Assembly (NCBI RefSeq): GCF_019393635.1
Contig: NC_057861.1
Location: 61,382,532-61,446,531, forward strand
DNA: 64,000 nt
Direction: 5' to 3'
From: Dromiciops gliroides
Taxonomy: Eukaryota > Chordata > Mammalia > Microbiotheria > Microbiotheriidae
Made by a program: the position numbers and the translations under genes. The notes beneath the pieces were generated by a model, which worked only from the letters and a program-made list of their open reading frames with translations, ran no database searches and was not told the DNA's origin. How positions within the stretch are numbered: the first letter of the stretch is position 1; each line of letters opens with the position of its first letter. Of the stretch, positions 22,228 through 32,379 are shown piece after piece.

Positions 22228-22374
22228 GCAGCTAAGTGGTGCAGTGGATAAAGCACCCAGCCCTGGATTCGGGAGTACCTGAGTTCAAATCCAGCCTCAG
22301 GTACTTGACACTTACTAGCTGTGTGACCTGAGGCAAGTCACTTAACCCTCATTGTCCTGCCAAAAAAAAAAAAG
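22228..22374 (+). mobile_element. Young tRNA-derived SINE copy
   Basis: Flanks AAAAAGTGTTCGA and AAAAAGTGTTTGA mark the target duplication. Confidence 0.92.
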
Positions 22375-22379
22375 TGTTT

Positions 22380-22600
22380 GAAAGGCAATGCAATATGGTT
22401 AATAGGGCAGTGGACCAGGAGTCAGGAAGACCTGGGTTTAAATCCAGCCTCAGATGTACACTAGCTGTATGATCCTGAGCAAGGCATTTATCTGCTCTTT
22501 GCCTGCCTCATGGTCCCCATCTGTAAAATGAAGGGGCTGGAGCCAATGACTTTGTAAGATCTCTTCCTGCTTTAAATCTATGACCCTATGATCACTCCCC
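22380..22600 (+). mobile_element. Old CORE-SINE
   Basis: GACCAGGAGTCAGGAAGACCTGGG, GCTGTATGATCCTGAGCAAGG and the tail CTTCCTGCTTTAAATCTATG ACCC-type end. Confidence 0.65.
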
Positions 22601-22689
22601 TGTTTCTTTAGGAGGTATGAAGAAATTCCTCCATCAACTTGATGGAATTATAGGGTGGATCAGGCACACCCCCCTGATGGCTTTTTAAA

Positions 22690-23760
22690 AGCAACCTAGT
22701 CAAAGCAATTTGGAATTGTATAAATAAAGCAACTAAAATGTCCATACCCTTTGACTCAGAGATTCCACCATATACCCCGAGGATGTCATTGACAAAAGAA
22801 AGGCTCCATAAGCACCAATATATTTATAGCAGCACTTTTGTGGTAGCAAAGTACTAGAAACTAAATAGATGCCCATTGACTGGAGAATGGCTAAGCACTT
22901 CTTGGTGCCTGGATGCAGTGGAATATTATTGTGAATATGTAAGTTACACGTGGGCCTATGGAAGATAGGTGTGTCAACACAGGTTGTCCAAATGTTTGGG
23001 TATGTCTCATGAGTAGTATAGAAAGATGTATTTCTGAAACCTAAACCAAGCTAGCTTGGGAGAGGGAGGGACAGGGAAGGAGGGGGAGGAAGAGGGAGGG
23101 AGGGAGAGGGAGGAAGGCCCCAGGAGCATCTCCAGGCTGAACACTCTTTTTATCATTCTCTGAGAGGTGTACCAGACTGGAATTATATCTATCTGCCTCC
23201 CTTAAAAATCTCTGGTATAGAGATGTGATTGGGCATTTGGACGGAGAGGGGTGGGAGGTGTAAGATTCAGAAAGAAAGCTGATTCCTTGTTCACCCTTAA
23301 GGAGAAGGGAAGCCCCAGGCTTACACCCTCCAGCTTGGCTCTTTCTGAGCTGTTTCTGGTTTCACAAGATACCATCACAAATAACAAATAGTGAATAATC
23401 CCATTTATTCAAGAAAACTGCAAACAGAAGTTGGAAAAATTATAGTGTGTGAATGCAATTGAAGAGTATTGAACCATTCGAAACAATGGGAAGACTTGTA
23501 TGAATTGGTATGGGGTGAAGTGAGCAGAACCAGGAGAACAAGTTATATGCCCCCCCCAAAAAAAGCAACATTTTAAAGAAAAATAACTTTGGAACACTTA
23601 AGAACTCTGATCACTGCACAGACCACAGCTAGTGAGGGAGGACTGGCTAGTGAGGACCCACCATCTAACAGAAAGGTGATGGATTCCTTGTGCAGAACAG
23701 TGAAGTATATTTTTTTAGACTGTCCAATGTGGGACTTTTTTTCCTCACTATAAATGCTTG
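22690..23760 (+). mobile_element. L1 3' region in two pieces
   Basis: Piece 1 (22690-22930) has GATGCCCATTGACTGGAGAATGG. Piece 2 (about 23440-23760) has GAAGTGAGCAGAACCAGGAG. The interval 22931-23439 is not L1-like and holds a GGGAGGGAGGGA-rich stretch (23050-23110), so it may be an insertion or rearrangement. Confidence 0.55.
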
Positions 23761-23784
23761 TTGCTTGTTAGAAAAAGAAAAAGA

Positions 23785-23926
23785 GGGGCGGCTAGGTGGT
23801 GCAGTGGAAAGCACCAGCCCTAGATTCAGGAGTTCCTGAGTTCAAATCCAGCCTCAGACGATACTTACTGGCTGTGTGACCCTGGGCAAGTCACTTAACC
23901 CCCATTGCCCCCCCTCCAAAAAAAAG
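23785..23926 (+). mobile_element. Young tRNA-derived SINE copy
   Basis: Lacks about six bases in the A-box region (GTGGAAAGCACC) and seven near CAGACGATACTTACTGG. Confidence 0.88.
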
Positions 23927-24129
23927 GTTTTCTTTTTCTTTTTTCCCCATTTTGGAATAGGGGTATTGATTTTGAGGGAGGGTCGGTATATTTGGGGATC
24001 TTCCACTAAGGTTCTGGGGTAGTTGCTCCCTTTGTTTCTCTTGTCTACCATGACAACTACACTGAGGGGAGAAGGGGAAAGGAGAGGAAATGGATTTTTG
24101 TTCAGTGAAAAGAAAATTTTAATTTAAAA

Positions 24130-24385
24130 AGTCCCTCTAGGTTCTAACTATTCTATGTTCTTAGTTCTCTCCCAGCTCTATGTTCTGGGTTCTAAGATCT
24201 CTCCTTGCTGTGACATTCTATGTTCTGGGTTCCAAGGTCCCTCCCACCTCTGACATTCTATGTTCTGGGTCCTTTAGTCCCTCCCAGCTTTAACATTCTA
24301 TGTTCTGGGTCCTTTAGTCCCTCCCAGCTTTGACATTCTATGTTCTGGGTTCCAAGGTCCGTCCCAGCTCTGAACTCCAGGACTT
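24130..24385. repeat. 40-bp minisatellite, about five copies
   Basis: Five units begin exactly 40 bases apart at 24181, 24221, 24261, 24301 and 24341 (each starts TGTTCTGGGT and ends ACATTCTA). A more decayed copy lies upstream from about 24150. Read in reverse the unit is GAGCTGGGAGGGACC ... AGAATGTCA, the same theme as the 33-bp array at 55 kb. Confidence 0.9.
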
Positions 24386-25062
24386 TGTTTCTGGCAGGAC
24401 TTCCGAGTGGACAGTCCCCCGCCAGTTGATAATAAGGCCCCATTTGCCCTCTGGCACGCAAGCTTGCCCTCACCCGGCTTGTCCCAAAGCCTGTCGCCCC
24501 AGGGCACAGTAGGAAAGGAGGGATGGAGGAGGGCGTGGGGGCCCAGGGAGGGCACTTGGCCTAGCCTCCTCAGTCCAGGGCCTCTGGCGGGAAGGCAGCC
24601 CAGCAGGGCTGAGCCCAGAGCCACAAGACAAATTGATTTTTCTCTAATTGGCTATAAATAGCCAACATTCTTTCGGCTCCTGGCAGCTCCCGGCTGGGCT
24701 TGCTTCACATTCTGTTCACTTCTGCGGTGAAATTTAACACGGCAGCGGCGGCCTCTCGTTGGTGCCTTTCCCTCGTCCTCATTCTTTCTCTTTTTTCATG
24801 CAGGCGTTTCCTCTGTGGGGAGAACACGCCGTCAATAACAATGATTCCGCTCAGTCGGCAATTTCCAAATATTTGGGGTCGGCTGGGCTGGGGCTCGGAC
24901 TGGGGCTGAGGCTGGGGTGGAGCAGTCGGCTCAGCACCCGCACTGGGTGAAGAAAGCAGCCGGAGTGTCGGAAACTGCTGGCCCCATCCCCGATTCACAC
25001 CTCAAGGTCCCGGGTTCGAATCCATCCCAGAAAGGGCGTCAGAGAAGGAGGGGCAGAGAGAA
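24386..25062. promoter_or_regulatory. GC/CpG-rich non-repetitive block, candidate regulatory element
   Basis: No repeat family is recognisable and the composition differs sharply from the surroundings. It contains CTATAAATAG (24652-24661, MEF2 or TATA type) next to CTAATTGG, TGCGGT (24723-24728, RUNX type), AACAATG (24837-24843, SOX type) and CCAAATATTTGG (24865-24876). A pyrimidine tract ending TTTTTTCATGCAG at 24803 looks like a splice acceptor on the plus strand, so an untranslated exon is an alternative. No protein similarity is seen in any frame. Confidence 0.45.
25013..25023 (+). promoter_or_regulatory. Perfect pol III B-box without a tRNA
   Basis: GGTTCGAATCC is an exact B-box. The surrounding bases cannot form a T-arm stem (CCGGG against CCATC fails) and there is no A-box at tRNA spacing, so this is not a tRNA gene. 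It could be an isolated TFIIIC site or chance. Confidence 0.4.
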
Positions 25063-25360
25063 CCTGATATTATAGTTGGCAAGGTAAACAGGCAAAACAA
25101 AGGGGACTGCTACCATGGAGTCTTGGGGGAAGGTCCCCTCCCTTCCCCAAAAGCAGTGTCCCTATTCCACTGATGGAGCTGTAGGGGAAAGGACTGTCTT
25201 CTGCGAAGCTTGGAGGTGAATGGTGTGAGAGGCTAACTTCATCTGGTGTTTGGTTTTGTTTTTTTTAAAGCAAAGTCGCCTCTGCTGCATTTCACAGTTA
25301 GAGAGGCCGAAATGACCTTAGCATTCTCTGGTACAACCTGCAACCAAACTCTTTCTAATA
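25063..25360. other. Intergenic, no feature recognised
   Basis: Unique-looking sequence between the GC-rich block and an old SINE; no frames or motifs of note. Confidence 0.35.
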
Positions 25361-25362
25361 AA

Positions 25363-25615
25363 TAGCTAGCATTTACAATAATGCTTTAAGATCTGCAAAG
25401 TTTCTTACAAATATTATCTCACTTGATCCTCACAACAACCCTAGGAGGTAGGTGCTATTATTAACTTCATTTTACAAACAAGGAAAATGAGGTAGGTCGA
25501 GGTTAAGTGACTTGCCCAGGATCACAGGGCTAGTGATTACCAAAGCTGGATTTGAACTCAGGTCTTCCTGACTCCAGGTCCATTGCCCTATCCACTGTGA
25601 CACCTAACTTCCCCA
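25363..25615 (-). mobile_element. Old CORE-SINE, full length
   Basis: Reverse copy from AATAGCTAGCATTTACAATAATG through CACAACAACCCTAGGAGG and TTACAAACAAGGAAAATGAGG to a tRNA head ending CACTGTGACACCTAACT. Confidence 0.72.
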
Positions 25616-25619
25616 ACAG

Positions 25620-26130
25620 GCTCCCAATGGTCATCCAGCCTTTGATTAAAAATGTCTACTAAGGGGGATGGAAGCAGTCTTTGAACTTCCACTTTAGGCT
25701 AGAAAGTTTTCCCTTACGTCAAACTTAATGGGCCTCTCTGTAATGTCTACCCTTCTACCCTTTGGCCAAGCAGAACAACACTAAACTCTCTTCTGTAGGA
25801 AAGCCCATCAAATACTGGAAGTCAGTGATCATGTCTGCTCAAAATCTTCTCTTCTCCAGGCCAAATGTTTCTGTTTCTCCAATATATCCTCATATGACAT
25901 GTTTTCCCTCCATTGAGAGAACCCCCAAATCAGTTTAGGGATATGATGGCCAAATATATATTCTAACACTGTGGACCACAAGACACCTAAATACACACCC
26001 CAGCCTAGAGAGAATGAAGCTGGGCCAATCCAGGGCTGGCAAACTGTAGATAGATGGAATATAATTTGGAAGTGAAGTACAGCCCCAGTCTGCATGTCAA
26101 TAGATTTCTTCTACACACATTTCCAATGAT
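25620..26130 (-). mobile_element. CR1/L3-like LINE 3' part
   Basis: Plus-strand text AAAGTTTTCCCTTACGTCAAAC, CTTCTCTTCTCCAGGCCAAA and CTCCAATATATCCTCATATGACATG is the reverse of the CR1/L3 terminal region. Similar blocks recur at 27.9, 42.7 and 45.6 kb, always in this orientation. Confidence 0.6.
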
Positions 26131-26460
26131 TTTCCACTCAGTTATTTGTGAATATGTCTATTTTCTTTTCCCTTGTTTAAAAAAAAAGAAAGAAAGAAAA
26201 CAACACCCTAGAAAACCTATAACCTAGATTTGGGAGGAAGAGTTGGGAGGAGAGAAAGAGGAAGGAAGGTGCTGAAACCAAGCACCAAAATAGGTCAACA
26301 ATGACTGAAAAAAAGGGCAAAGAAGGGGAAAGTGTGGCAGGTTTCTGAGCCCTAGAACCTAAACCTGCTCAGACGTCAATGAAGTTGGGATCTCAGTGTG
26401 TGTGAGGTCAGGGTTCAGGGATCAAACAGATCAATAAACTGTGGCAATTTATTGGGGATC
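26131..26460. other. Intergenic, no feature recognised
   Basis: Unassigned sequence including a short GAAAGAAAGAAAA run near 26190. Confidence 0.35.
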
Positions 26461-26471
26461 CATGAACTTGA

Positions 26472-26627
26472 TTTTTTTTTTTTAGTGAGGCAATTGGGGT
26501 TAAGTGACTTGCCCAGGGTCACACAGCTAGTAAGTGTTAAGTGTCTGAGGCTGGATTTGAACTCAGGTTCTCCTGACTCCAGGGCCGGTGCTCTATCCAC
26601 TGCACCACCTAGCTGCCCCCCCCCCCT
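26472..26627 (-). mobile_element. Young SINE copy, first of two at one target
   Basis: CATGAACTTGATTT flanks it at 26461 and 26628. The head adjoins a C-run. Confidence 0.9.
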
Positions 26628-26654
26628 CATGAACTTGATTTATATTATATATAT

Positions 26655-26842
26655 ATATTTTTGTTTGTTTGTTTGTTTGGTTGGTTGGTTTTTGGTTTTG
26701 GGGGGTAAGGCAATTGGGGTTAAGTGACTTGCCCAAGGTCACACAGCTAGTAAGTGTTAATTAAGTGTATGAGGTCGGATTTGAACTCAGGCCCTCCTGA
26801 ATCCAGGGCCAGTACTCTATCTACTGCACCACCTAGCTGCCC
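26655..26842 (-). mobile_element. Young SINE copy, second at the same target
   Basis: The tail has decayed to (GTTT)n and (GGTT)n. The flank CATGAACTTGATTT appears a third time at about 26843, so both SINEs used the same site in turn. Confidence 0.88.
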
Positions 26843-26947
26843 CATGAACTTGATTTTTTTTAAGTATTTTGATAACTATTTCAATAGAAGTGGTTTCCGT
26901 AAGCAATCCTGTGTAGTTTATTTTATGCATTTAAAAAACACTATTCA

Positions 26948-27089
26948 GGGGGCAGCTAGATGGCACAGTGGATAAAGCAGCAGTCCTGGAGTACCTGAGT
27001 TCAAATCCAGTCTCAGACACTTGACACTTACTAGCTGTGTGACTCTGGGCAAGTCACTTAACCCCCATTGCCTGCAAAAAAAAAAAAAA
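26948..27089 (+). mobile_element. Young tRNA-derived SINE copy
   Basis: Small deletion before GAGTACCTGAG; poly-A of 14. Confidence 0.9.
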
Positions 27090-27685
27090 GTTAAGAACCC
27101 TCATAGAACTAGGGAAGGGTGAAGGCTGTGGAGCTGAAATCAGTTTCCCTATGCTGACTCCTAAGAGGAGCTGGGGCCCTGGACAAATGAGGTCATTTGA
27201 AGCAAGACCTGAGGTCCAAGGCTGGACCTTTCACAGATAATAAGTGTGGGGGTGCTGTCTCAGGAAGCCCCCTTCCCATTCAAATGCAAGGTCCTGGCAA
27301 AAGTAAGACCAGACATAGAGGCTGGGGTTAGTCAGTGTCTGCAGGTTGAAGCCAGGCAGGAGCAAGCTCAAGGACCCAGGCTGAGGCCAATGTCCCAAGC
27401 TGGCGTAGAACAGGAATGTGGTCAGAGACAGGGGCCAGGGTCGGTATTCACAGTATGAGCCTGGCAGGAATGTGCTCGGGGCGCTAGCCAGGGTCAGTGT
27501 CCACATTTTAGAGCCAGGTATGAGGACTCAGCGAGGGAGCTGAGATCCAGACATCTAGAATGTCTTAGAATCCAAAAGAGGCGGCCAGCTCAGTCTAAGA
27601 CCATCACCTAAGTATGGCTATTGACGCCTTGGTTCACTGAATCACGGCCTGAGAAGTGGTAGGACCCCAGAGGTCGCGTCATCCA
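27090..27685. other. Intergenic; degenerate G/A-rich repetition
   Basis: Between 27290 and 27540 a theme like GGCCAGGGTCAGTGT / GAGCCAGGTATGAGG recurs imperfectly, probably a decayed minisatellite. No coding similarity. Confidence 0.4.
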
Positions 27686-27689
27686 GCCC

Positions 27690-28760
27690 ACACCTCACAG
27701 CAATCCCTGATGAGTGATTATCCAACTTCTGCCCATGAGACAGGACCCAGGGCCCTTGAAGCTGTCCATTCCACTTTTCAACAACTTAACAGCTAACCAA
27801 AATCTGCTTCTGCGGCTTCTGCCCATTGCCCTGATTTCTGTCCTCTGGGACTAAACAGAGCAAGTCTAATCCTTCTTCTGTATTTCAAATATTTGAACAA
27901 AGCTTTCATTACGACCCCCACAAACCATTTTTTCTCCAGGCTAAACAATGCAGACTCCTTTCACCAATCCTTCTATGGCATGCCCATCCTAGTTACCCCT
28001 CTCTGGATGCTGCCTAGATTGTCAATGACATCCCAAAAAGGTGGTGGCCAAGACTGACCTAAATCCTCCAGTTGCGGTCTGAGAAAAGCAGAAGAAATCA
28101 GGACCGTCTCTTTCTGTATTCTACGTGGTCCGCCTCTCTTCACGTGGGCTAAGATCGCAAGGGGATGTTTTGGCTGCCATTGTTGATTAGCATCAAGCTT
28201 GGAGAACACTGAAACCAGCAGCCTTCCTTCACATGACACACTGCCTCGCCATGATTCCCCCATCCTGTCTTTCTGAAGTTGATTTTTGAAACCCAGTAAG
28301 GTTTTTACCATTTCTCCCTATTAAATTTCATCTTATTAGATTCAGCCTAATAGTCCAGCCCAAGGAGTTATTTTGGGATCCTGACTCTGTTATCCATATA
28401 AACTGTCCCTCCCAGTTCCACAGAAGCTGCCAACTCTATAAGTATACAGTCTATTACTTTATTCAGACCACTGATACAAATGCTAAACAGCACAAGGCCA
28501 AGAATATGTACCCGGATCACTCACTCCCCTAGAGACCTCCTTCCAGTTTGACATGCAATCAATAATGACTTTTCTTTGGGGTCAGTCATTCAACCCATTC
28601 TGAAGCTACTATTAACTATGTAGTCCAGCTATCTTCATCCTGTCCACAAGGATTTCATGGGAGAAACTTCATCAAATGTTTTAAAGAGATCTAGATATTC
28701 TGCTTCTAAGGTATTTATCTATATGTCTAGTCACAAAAGCTGCAATTATGAGTTTACTGA
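27690..28760 (-). mobile_element. CR1/L3-like LINE, long fragment
   Basis: Blocks in order on the plus strand: TTTCAACAACTTAACAGCTAACC, GTCCTCTGGGACTAAACAGAGC, TCTCCAGGCTAAACAATGCAG, TGGCTGCCATTGTTGATTAGC, TCCTGTCCACAAGGATTTCATGG. The order is that of L3/CR1 read in reverse. The element appears to continue at 31770-32110 beyond a large composite insertion. Confidence 0.6.
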
Positions 28761-28765
28761 AAATT

Positions 28766-29183
28766 CATGTTGGCAGCTAAGTGGTACAGTGGATCAAACA
28801 CTTGACCTAGGGGGCAGCTGGGTGACACAGTGGATAAAGCACCAGCCCTGGATTCAGGAGCACCTGAGTTCAAATCCAGCCTCAGACACTTGACACTAAT
28901 TAGCTGTGTGACCTTGGGCAAGTCACTTAACCCTCATTGCCCCAAAGGGGAAAAAAACCCACTCGACTTAGAATCAGGAAGAGCTGAATTCAGATGTGGC
29001 CTTAGACACTGGCTATGTGATCCTAGGCAAGTCACTTAACCTCTGACTAACTCAGTTTTCTCATCTGTAGAAAGCAGATAATAACACCTATGTTCCAGAG
29101 TTGTTGTAAGGATAAAATGAGATAACAATTGTAAAGAATTTTAGAAACCTCAAATCGCTATACAAATGTTAGTTATTATTATT
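28766..29183 (+). mobile_element. Old CORE-SINE split by a young SINE
   Basis: The old head is GGCAGCTAAGTGGTACAGTGG (28772) and the old body resumes at 28968 with TTAGAATCAGGAAGAGCTGAATT. The young copy lies between. Confidence 0.75.
28810..28958 (+). mobile_element. Young tRNA-derived SINE copy, nested
   Basis: Duplicated target CACTTGACCTA / CACTCGACTTA inside the old SINE. Tail AAAGGGGAAAAAAA. Confidence 0.9.
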
Positions 29184-29343
29184 TTGGTTTGGTTTGGTTT
29201 GGGTTTTTTGCGAGGCAGTGAGGGTTAAGTGACTTGCCCAGGGTCACACAGCGAGTAAGTGTCAAGTGTCAGAGGCCAAATTTGAACTCAGGTCCTCCTG
29301 AATCCAAGGCCGGTGCTTTATCCACTACGCCACCTACCTGCCC
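29184..29343 (-). mobile_element. Young tRNA-derived SINE copy
   Basis: Tail side is (GGTTT)n; body intact to CACCTACCTGCCC. Confidence 0.88.
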
Positions 29344-29349
29344 TTAAAC

Positions 29350-31035
29350 TAGGTTTTTAATACTGCATAATAATCCTTTTATCCCTCCCTGATTGATTCG
29401 CTATCACACCTTCTGCAATGGCTAGTCTAACCTTATCCTTTCCCCTCCTATGACCCCTCTTCCTCTTCCTCACTCCCTCTCAGCAGAGGACCTCACTTCC
29501 TACTGTACCAAAATACTAGATACCATTCATCATCAGTTCCCCCTTCCCGACTCCACAGCTCAAAATCCTTCTTTATCTTTCTTCTCCTTTACTCTAGAGT
29601 CAGAGGAAAAGGTGGAACTCTTCCTGGTCAACATCAACCCCTTCATTTATGCTCGATGCCGTGCCTTCCTATCTCTTCCAGGAGCTTGTGGCTTCAATAA
29701 TTCCCTTTTCTTTCCTCTTCAAACTCTCCTTATCCATTGACTTTCTCCATAGCCTACTAGTATACCCAGGTCTCCACTCAAGTTATCATCCTCCATTTCA
29801 TAGGCCAAGTCATAGGAAAGGTTATCAACATTCACTGGCACCATTTTCTCAGCTATTTCTCATTCCCTTATATTTGGGCTTCTGACCCATCACCCAACTG
29901 AAATGGCTCTCCAAGATTGCCAGTGATCTCTTAACAGCTAAAGGCCATGGCCTTTTCTCAGTTCTCATTTTAACTGGCTTTTGTGCAGTTCTTGACATTG
30001 TTGATCACCACTTCTTCCTGAGAACTCTCTCCTTTCTTAGCTGCTGTGGCTCTCCTCTCTCCTGGTCTTCCTCCTACCTGTCTGACCACTCCTTTTCTGT
30101 ATCCTTTGCAGGTAAGCCCTCATTCTTCCACCCACTCAGTGTGCGTGTCCCCTAAAGCTCTATCTTGATCCCACACCCCTCTATACATACCTGGTGATCT
30201 CATCAGTCTTCAAGGGTTCTATTTTCTATTATTATATCTATGCATTTGACTTCCAAACCTAGTCCTACTATCTCTTCTAAACTCTAATGCTATGCCACCT
30301 CTGACTGCTAAATGCCACCTCCTGGATGTCTCTTCCTAAATATCCCATAAGCATCTCAAACTCAATATGTCCCAAAAAAGAGACCATTATAACCAGCCTC
30401 CTCTAAATTTCTCAATTTCTGTTGAGGACACCACCATCCTCCAATCAACAAGGTTCACCACACTGAATTCATCCTTGATTCTTCTCTTTCTCACACTCCC
30501 TCCCTTCTCCCCCCAACTATATCCAATCAGTTGTCCCATTTTCATAGTTCCACCTCCTCAATATCTCTTCTACCCATTTTCTTCTCTCTTCCCACACAGC
30601 CTCTACCCTAATCCAGGCCCTCTTCATCTCTTGTCTGAACCATTGCAATAGCACCCTCATTAGTTTCTTTGCTTCTAGTCTCTTCCTCTACCCAATATAT
30701 CCTCCACACAGCCCCAAAATTGTCATTCCTACAATCAGACCTTACTATGTCCCTCACCTACTTATACATCTTCAGTGGCTCCCTACTTCCTACAAAATCC
30801 TTAGCATGACATTAAAAGCTCTCCTGAATAAGACTCCCTACCTACCTTTCCAATATATTTTATGTTCCTCCCTTCCTCACATTCTCCCTTCCAGTCAAGC
30901 TGTTTTTAGTATAGAACATCCTATCTTCTTTCTCCATGCCTTTGCCTAGGCTGTGTCCTATGCCTTGTAGAGTCTCAGGAACCTTTAAAGCACAGCTCAG
31001 GCACTCCCCCTTCACAAAAAGCCTTTCCTTCTCCC
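29350..31035 (+). mobile_element. L2 LINE with reverse-transcriptase remnants
   Basis: The translated stretch around 29985-30100 shows a decayed F-D-x-V-D-H ... L-L ... S-Y-L-S-D block typical of L2/CR1 reverse transcriptase. The 3' part (30700-31030) has CCCTACTTCCTACAAAATCC and CATGCCTTTGCCTAGGCTG, the usual L2 tail text. Stops in all frames. Confidence 0.65.
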
Positions 31036-31097
31036 TCCCTCATTAGTGTGCTCTCTCTCAATCTCTTTCTATCTTTGTCTCTTTGTCTCTTTGTCTC

Positions 31098-31158
<61 letters not shown>

Positions 31159-31190
31159 CTCTGTCTCTCTCTCTCTCCCCCTCCTAAAGT
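31036..31190. repeat. (CT)n microsatellite
   Basis: Interrupted TCTCTTTGTCTC flanks a pure CT tract of about 27 dinucleotides at about 31100-31154. Confidence 0.92.
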
Positions 31191-31769
31191 TATATTGTTT
31201 TCCTGACCTCAAAGTCAAGAAGCCCAGTACTCAAATCTTGTTTCTGACACCAACAAACTGTCACCTTCAACAAGTAATTTAACCTCTCAAGTGCTCCAAG
31301 GCAGTTCTCAAGACAATAAGACCCAGAATAGTTTCCTCATAGGAAGTTTTCTACACAATGAAACCACAGGTCCAAACAAAAAAAAAATCTATATTTCTTT
31401 ATCTTTTTTATACTATATCATTATACATGTTGCATCCACCCCCACACCATCCACCACCTTGAAATGGTTATTGATGTAACTAACCTTCATATATCCTTCT
31501 AAGGTTTACAACATGTTTTATATACATATATATACATACATACATATATATATATATATGTAAATCTCCTTTGATTCTCACAACAACCCCAAAAGAAAGA
31601 TGTTCTTGTTATCTCAGGGTTATAGATGGGAGTCTAAACGCTTTGAAGGCAATGACTGTTTTGTTTCTATCTTTGTAACCCAAGTGTCTAACATAGATTT
31701 TTCCCCACAGGAGGCAGCTAATAAATTATTCATGGAATTGAATTAAGTTGAATAGTAATGCTGTACAAA
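31191..31769. other. Intergenic mosaic with a (TA)n/(TACA)n run
   Basis: TATATACATACATACATATA at 31521-31560, a MIR-like piece CTCACAACAACCCCAAAAG at about 31577, and an L2-like GCTAATAAATTATTCATGGAATTGAAT end near 31720. Confidence 0.4.
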
Positions 31770-32110
31770 AAGGAAATAAAATTAGACTGGAATGACCTGT
31801 TATTGACGAACCCATCCTGCCTTTTAGTGATCAATGCTACCCTTTCTCAATTATCAAATGCATAACTTTAATAATGTTTCTAAAATGTTGCTAGAAATGG
31901 AAATCAATCTCTCTGGCCTATAGTTTGAAAATTCTAGCTTCTTCCCCCTTGTGCAAATCAGAACATTTACCCCATCTCTAGTCCTGTGACCAAAGCTCCC
32001 TTTAGCCACACTTTTTCAGTGACTCAGCAATCACATACCCCAGGTCTTTTAGTAGCATGGGTTGCTGTTCTAGGATTGGTGATCTGAACAAGTTGAAAGT
32101 AGCTAGTTCT
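31770..32110 (-). mobile_element. CR1/L3-like LINE continuation
   Basis: CTCTGGCCTATAGTTTGAAAATTC and CCTAGTCCTGTGACC-like blocks follow, in the reverse L3 order, those ending at 28760. This suggests one old element split by later insertions. Confidence 0.5.
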
Positions 32111-32116
32111 ATCTTA

Positions 32117-32349
32117 GGCAGCAGCTAGGTGGATCAAGGGGTAGAATGCTATGCCTGGAGTCAAGAAAACCTGAGTTCAAACCTAGTCTCAGACACTTAC
32201 TAGTTCTGTGACCTTGGGAAAGTCACAACCTCTGTTCTCCTTAACCCACTAGAGAGGGAAAATGGCAAAACCTCTTCAGTAACTTGGCCAAGAAAATCCC
32301 ATATGAGGTCACCACACATGACAAGAGTCAGACACAACTGAACAACAAG
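32117..32349 (+). mobile_element. SINE with RTE/BovB-like tail, full length
   Basis: tRNA head GCAGCTAGGTGGATCAAGGGG, CORE-like middle, then GGCAAAACCTCTTCAGTAACTTGGCC, GAGGTCACCACACATGACAAGAG and ACACAACTGAACAACAA. This shows the orientation of the reverse copies at 7.0, 10.1, 33.0 and 48.3 kb. Confidence 0.75.
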
Positions 32350-32379
32350 TGTTATCATCTCCTCACTTACTTTGGATTT

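Noticed and set aside
24652..24661. TATA box of a gene promoter
   Set aside because: CTATAAATAG is equally a MEF2 site, and no transcript or coding exon follows that I can recognise; kept only as part of a candidate regulatory block.
29985..30110. Functional reverse transcriptase
   Set aside because: L2-type motif is visible but surrounded by stops and frameshifts.
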